A model generated the notes under the pieces. That model was given only the letters and a program-made list of their open reading frames with translations, was not told where the DNA came from and made no database searches. From DASTOB01 sp035720425 (lineage in GTDB: Bacteria > Chloroflexota > Limnocylindria > Limnocylindrales > CSP1-4), in NCBI GenBank assembly GCA_035720425.1, contig DASTOB010000019.1:1-23426 (forward strand): a stretch of DNA of 23,426 nt, in the 5' to 3' direction. This document shows positions 21,296 through 23,426 of the stretch, piece after piece; position 1 is the first letter of the stretch; every line of letters starts with the position of its first letter. The position numbers and the translations under genes are program-made.

Positions 21296-22652
21296 GCCCG
21301 GCGTGACGAACCCCTCGAGCGGCCGGGTCTTCCGCCGTGCCTCCGCCGCGGATCCGCCGGTCGCGGTCGAGGCCCACGGAGCGACGATCCGTGACGGCGC
21401 CGGACGCGAGTACCTCGACGCGGCTGGCGGGGCGATCGTCGTCGGGGTCGGGCATGGGCGGCGCGAGATCGCCGCCGTCATGGCGGATCAGGCGGCTCGG
21501 CTCTCCTACGCGCACGGCAGCGTCTTCACGACGGAGCCGCTCGAGGCGTACGCGCGCGAGGTCGCGCCGTACCTGCCGGTCGACGACCCGGCGATCTACC
21601 CGGTGAGCGGCGGCTCGGAGGCGATGGAGACGGCGCTCAAGCTTGCCCGTGCCTACCACCTCGCCCGGGGAGAGGCGGGTCGGTGGATCGTCCTCGCCCG
21701 GTGGGGGAGCTACCACGGCAACACGCTCGGTGCGCTCGACCTGTCCGGTCGCCGCCCGCTGCGCCGCCCGTACGAGGCGTGGCTCGGCCGCTTCCGGCAC
21801 GTCAGTGCGGCGTACCCGTACCGCGCCGGCGATCCCGGCTCGAACGCGCTCGGGTCGGCCGACGAGCTCGCGGCAGAGCTCGAGCGCGCAATCGAGACGG
21901 CGGAGCCGGGTTCGGTCGCCGCGTTCGTCGCGGAGCCGATCGTCGGCGCGACGCTCGGTGCGGTCGAGCCGCCGGACGGCTACTGGCCGGCGATCGCCGA
22001 GGTGTGTCGCCGCCACGGCGTGCTCCTCATCGCAGACGAGGTCATGACCGGGTTCGGGCGAACGGGCCGCTGGTTCGGCCTCGATCACTGGGGCGTTCGG
22101 CCTGACATCCTCGTCGCGGCGAAGGGCGCGACGAGCGGCTACTGGCCGTTCGGCTTCGCAGCGGCGTCCGCGACGGTCCACGACACGGTCCGCCCGGCCG
22201 GCCCGTTCGTGCACGGGTTCACGTACTCGCATCAGCCGGTCGGCGCCGCGGTCGCCCGGGAGGTGCTCCGAATCCTCGAGACGGAGCACCTCGTCGAGGC
22301 GAGCGCGACGAAGGGCGACCGCCTGCGCAGCCTGCTCGCCACGAGACTCGCCGACCACCCCCACGTCGGCGAGGTCCGCGGTCGCGGCCTCCTCGTGGGG
22401 ATCGAGCTCGTCGTCGACCGCGAGACCCGGGCTCCGTTCCCGCGCGCCGCGCGCGTCGCCGAGTCGACCCTCGCGGCGGCCCGCGACCGCGGCGTCCTCC
22501 TCTACAGCGGCACCGGCAACGCCGACGGGATCGACGGTGACGTGCTCCTGCTCGGTCCGCCGTTCGTCGTCACCGATGACGAGCTCGACACGATCGCCGC
22601 CGCGACGGCCGAGGCGATCGACGCTGCAACGAGGGCCGCCGTCACCGCCTGA
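21294..22652 (+). CDS. Class III PLP-dependent aminotransferase
   Basis: A 452-residue fold-type I aminotransferase of class III. Landmarks are GREYLDAAGGAIVVGVGHGRREI (N-terminal domain), YPVSGGSEAMETALKLARAY (phosphate-binding GS region, about residues 103-122), WGSYHGNTLGALDLSG (the ring-stacking YHG motif), the cofactor-binding Asp in LLIADEVMTGFGRTGRWF and the Schiff-base Lys in ILVAAKGATSGYWPFG. RGRGLLVGIELV is the conserved C-terminal element. The family transfers amino groups from omega-amino acids, diamines or amino-alkyl donors to 2-oxoacids; the substrate cannot be fixed from sequence. Proximity to a fused MFS/spermidine-synthase-like gene 10 bases downstream hints at polyamine or omega-amine metabolism, but weakly. 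The start may be GTG 21303 instead. Confidence 0.9.
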   Translation: MPGVTNPSSGRVFRRASAADPPVAVEAHGATIRDGAGREYLDAAGGAIVVGVGHGRREIAAVMADQAARLSYAHGSVFTTEPLEAYAREVAPYLPVDDPAIYPVSGGSEAMETALKLARAYHLARGEAGRWIVLARWGSYHGNTLGALDLSGRRPLRRPYEAWLGRFRHVSAAYPYRAGDPGSNALGSADELAAELERAIETAEPGSVAAFVAEPIVGATLGAVEPPDGYWPAIAEVCRRHGVLLIADEVMTGFGRTGRWFGLDHWGVRPDILVAAKGATSGYWPFGFAAASATVHDTVRPAGPFVHGFTYSHQPVGAAVAREVLRILETEHLVEASATKGDRLRSLLATRLADHPHVGEVRGRGLLVGIELVVDRETRAPFPRAARVAESTLAAARDRGVLLYSGTGNADGIDGDVLLLGPPFVVTDDELDTIAAATAEAIDAATRAAVTA

Positions 22653-22662
22653 CGGCGCAGCG

Positions 22663-23426
22663 ATGCACGCCGCGACCGCGGGCCTCCTGACGTTCATCGC
22701 GGCCGCGTCGGTGCTCGTCCTCGAGATCGCCGCCGGGCGCCTGCTCGCACCGTACGTCGGCGTCTCGCTCCTCACGTACACCGGGATCATCGGGGTGATC
22801 CTCGCCGGGATCGCGCTCGGCGCGTGGATCGGCGGGAAGGCGGCGGATCGGTTCGGGCCACTCCGCCTGCTCGGCCCGACGTTCATCGCCGGAGGGCTGA
22901 CCGCGGTCGCATCGGTCCCGGTCGTCGCGTTCGCCGGCGCGGCGAACCTCGAACCGCAGGCCGTCGAGATCGTCGTCCTCGCGGCCGCCGGGTTCGTCGT
23001 GCCGGCCACGGTCCTGTCGGCCGTCGGCCCGATGATCGTGCGGGCGACCATCGTCGACATCGGGTCGAGCGGCTCGCTCGTCGGCCGCCTGTCCGCCATC
23101 GGCACGGTCGGGGCCATCGCCGGCACGTTCCTGACCGGCTTCGTCCTGCTCGGGGCGCTGCCGACCCGGCTCATCATCGTCGGCACCGGCGGGCTGCTCG
23201 TGCTCGTGGGGCTCGCGGTCGGTCTGCGCGCGGGTCGCGGCGGGACCCCGCTGATCGGCTCGCTCCTCGCGCTCGGCGCCGTGGGCGGCAGCGCCCTCGC
23301 CGCGCCGGCCGCGTGCGACGCCGAGAGCCGCTACTACTGCGTTCGGATCGTCGAGGACGTGGCCGATCCGAACGCCCGGACCCTCGTCCTCGACGGGCTC
23401 TCCCACGCCCACGTCAACCTGGCCGA
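22663..23426 (+). CDS. Fused MFS/spermidine-synthase-like membrane protein (3'-truncated)
   Basis: The frame runs open from ATG 22663 to the window end, giving 254 residues. The N-terminal part contains about seven hydrophobic helices with the family-typical ASVLVLEIAAGRLLAPYVGVS and TGIIGVILAGIALGAWIGGKAADRFG, and the small-residue segment VGRLSAIGTVGAIAGTFLTGFVLLG. After the last helix, CDAESRYYCVRIVED and RTLVLDGLSHAHVNL match the beginning of the spermidine-synthase-like domain in fused MFS/spermidine synthases. The remaining catalytic domain lies outside. These proteins are common in Chloroflexota and Actinomycetota, and their real substrates are mostly unknown. It begins 10 bases after the aminotransferase stop, and is likely co-transcribed. 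Confidence 0.88.
   Translation, partial: MHAATAGLLTFIAAASVLVLEIAAGRLLAPYVGVSLLTYTGIIGVILAGIALGAWIGGKAADRFGPLRLLGPTFIAGGLTAVASVPVVAFAGAANLEPQAVEIVVLAAAGFVVPATVLSAVGPMIVRATIVDIGSSGSLVGRLSAIGTVGAIAGTFLTGFVLLGALPTRLIIVGTGGLLVLVGLAVGLRAGRGGTPLIGSLLALGAVGGSALAAPAACDAESRYYCVRIVEDVADPNARTLVLDGLSHAHVNLA

Noticed and set aside
20886..23186. A 766-codon minus-strand open frame across the aminotransferase and the intergenic region
   Set aside because: It is antisense to the class III aminotransferase and the membrane protein, with low-complexity composition and no motifs.

Overview
The window is very GC-rich, gene-dense DNA with many ATGA-type gene overlaps. Its content (a group 3b [NiFe]-hydrogenase, two ferredoxin-dependent 2-oxoacid oxidoreductases, a GerW-like protein, DsrE/TusA sulfur carriers) fits a soil or freshwater bacterium. 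My best guess is Chloroflexota of the Limnocylindria/Ellin6529 type, but no marker gene proves this.

Layout. 1-3587 (+): 3' part of a bidirectional cytosolic 3b hydrogenase operon, with the gamma (FAD/NAD(P), [2Fe-2S]), delta (small) and alpha (large, NiFe) subunits followed by the maturation endopeptidase. 3584-5800 (-): a small conserved hypothetical protein, a YbaK-type aminoacyl-tRNA deacylase and a META-domain lipoprotein. 6076-10769 (+): a pyruvate:ferredoxin oxidoreductase split into two chains, with a tandem-CBS gene translationally coupled between them, then a GerW/YtfJ-like membrane protein. 16120-10779 (-): a tightly overlapping 2-oxoacid:ferredoxin oxidoreductase operon (ferredoxin, alpha, beta, gamma) running on into a Na+/Ca2+ exchanger-family antiporter, an ECF sigma factor and its probable anti-sigma factor. 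16343-19845 (+): hypA, then an ArsR regulator with a palindromic operator and the compact set dsrE, tusA, dsrE2, tusA and an SQR-like flavoprotein. 19846-21293: about 1.45 kb without a convincing gene but crowded with palindromes, inverted repeats, tandem repeats and G-quadruplex-capable tracts. 21294-23426 (+): a class III aminotransferase and the 5' part of a fused MFS/spermidine-synthase-like membrane protein.

How the genes may work together (inference). The hydrogenase exchanges electrons between H2 and NAD(P)H and, in this family, can reduce polysulfide or sulfur. The two oxoacid oxidoreductases produce or consume reduced ferredoxin. HypA and the endopeptidase mature the hydrogenase. The ArsR-dsrE-tusA-dsrE2-tusA-SQR set looks like a cytoplasmic sulfane-sulfur relay under a dedicated repressor. 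The locus therefore reads as a redox/sulfur hub.

The most unusual features are the CBS gene inside a split PFOR, the doubled DsrE-TusA relay ending in an SQR-like enzyme, and the structured repeat-rich region just downstream of it.
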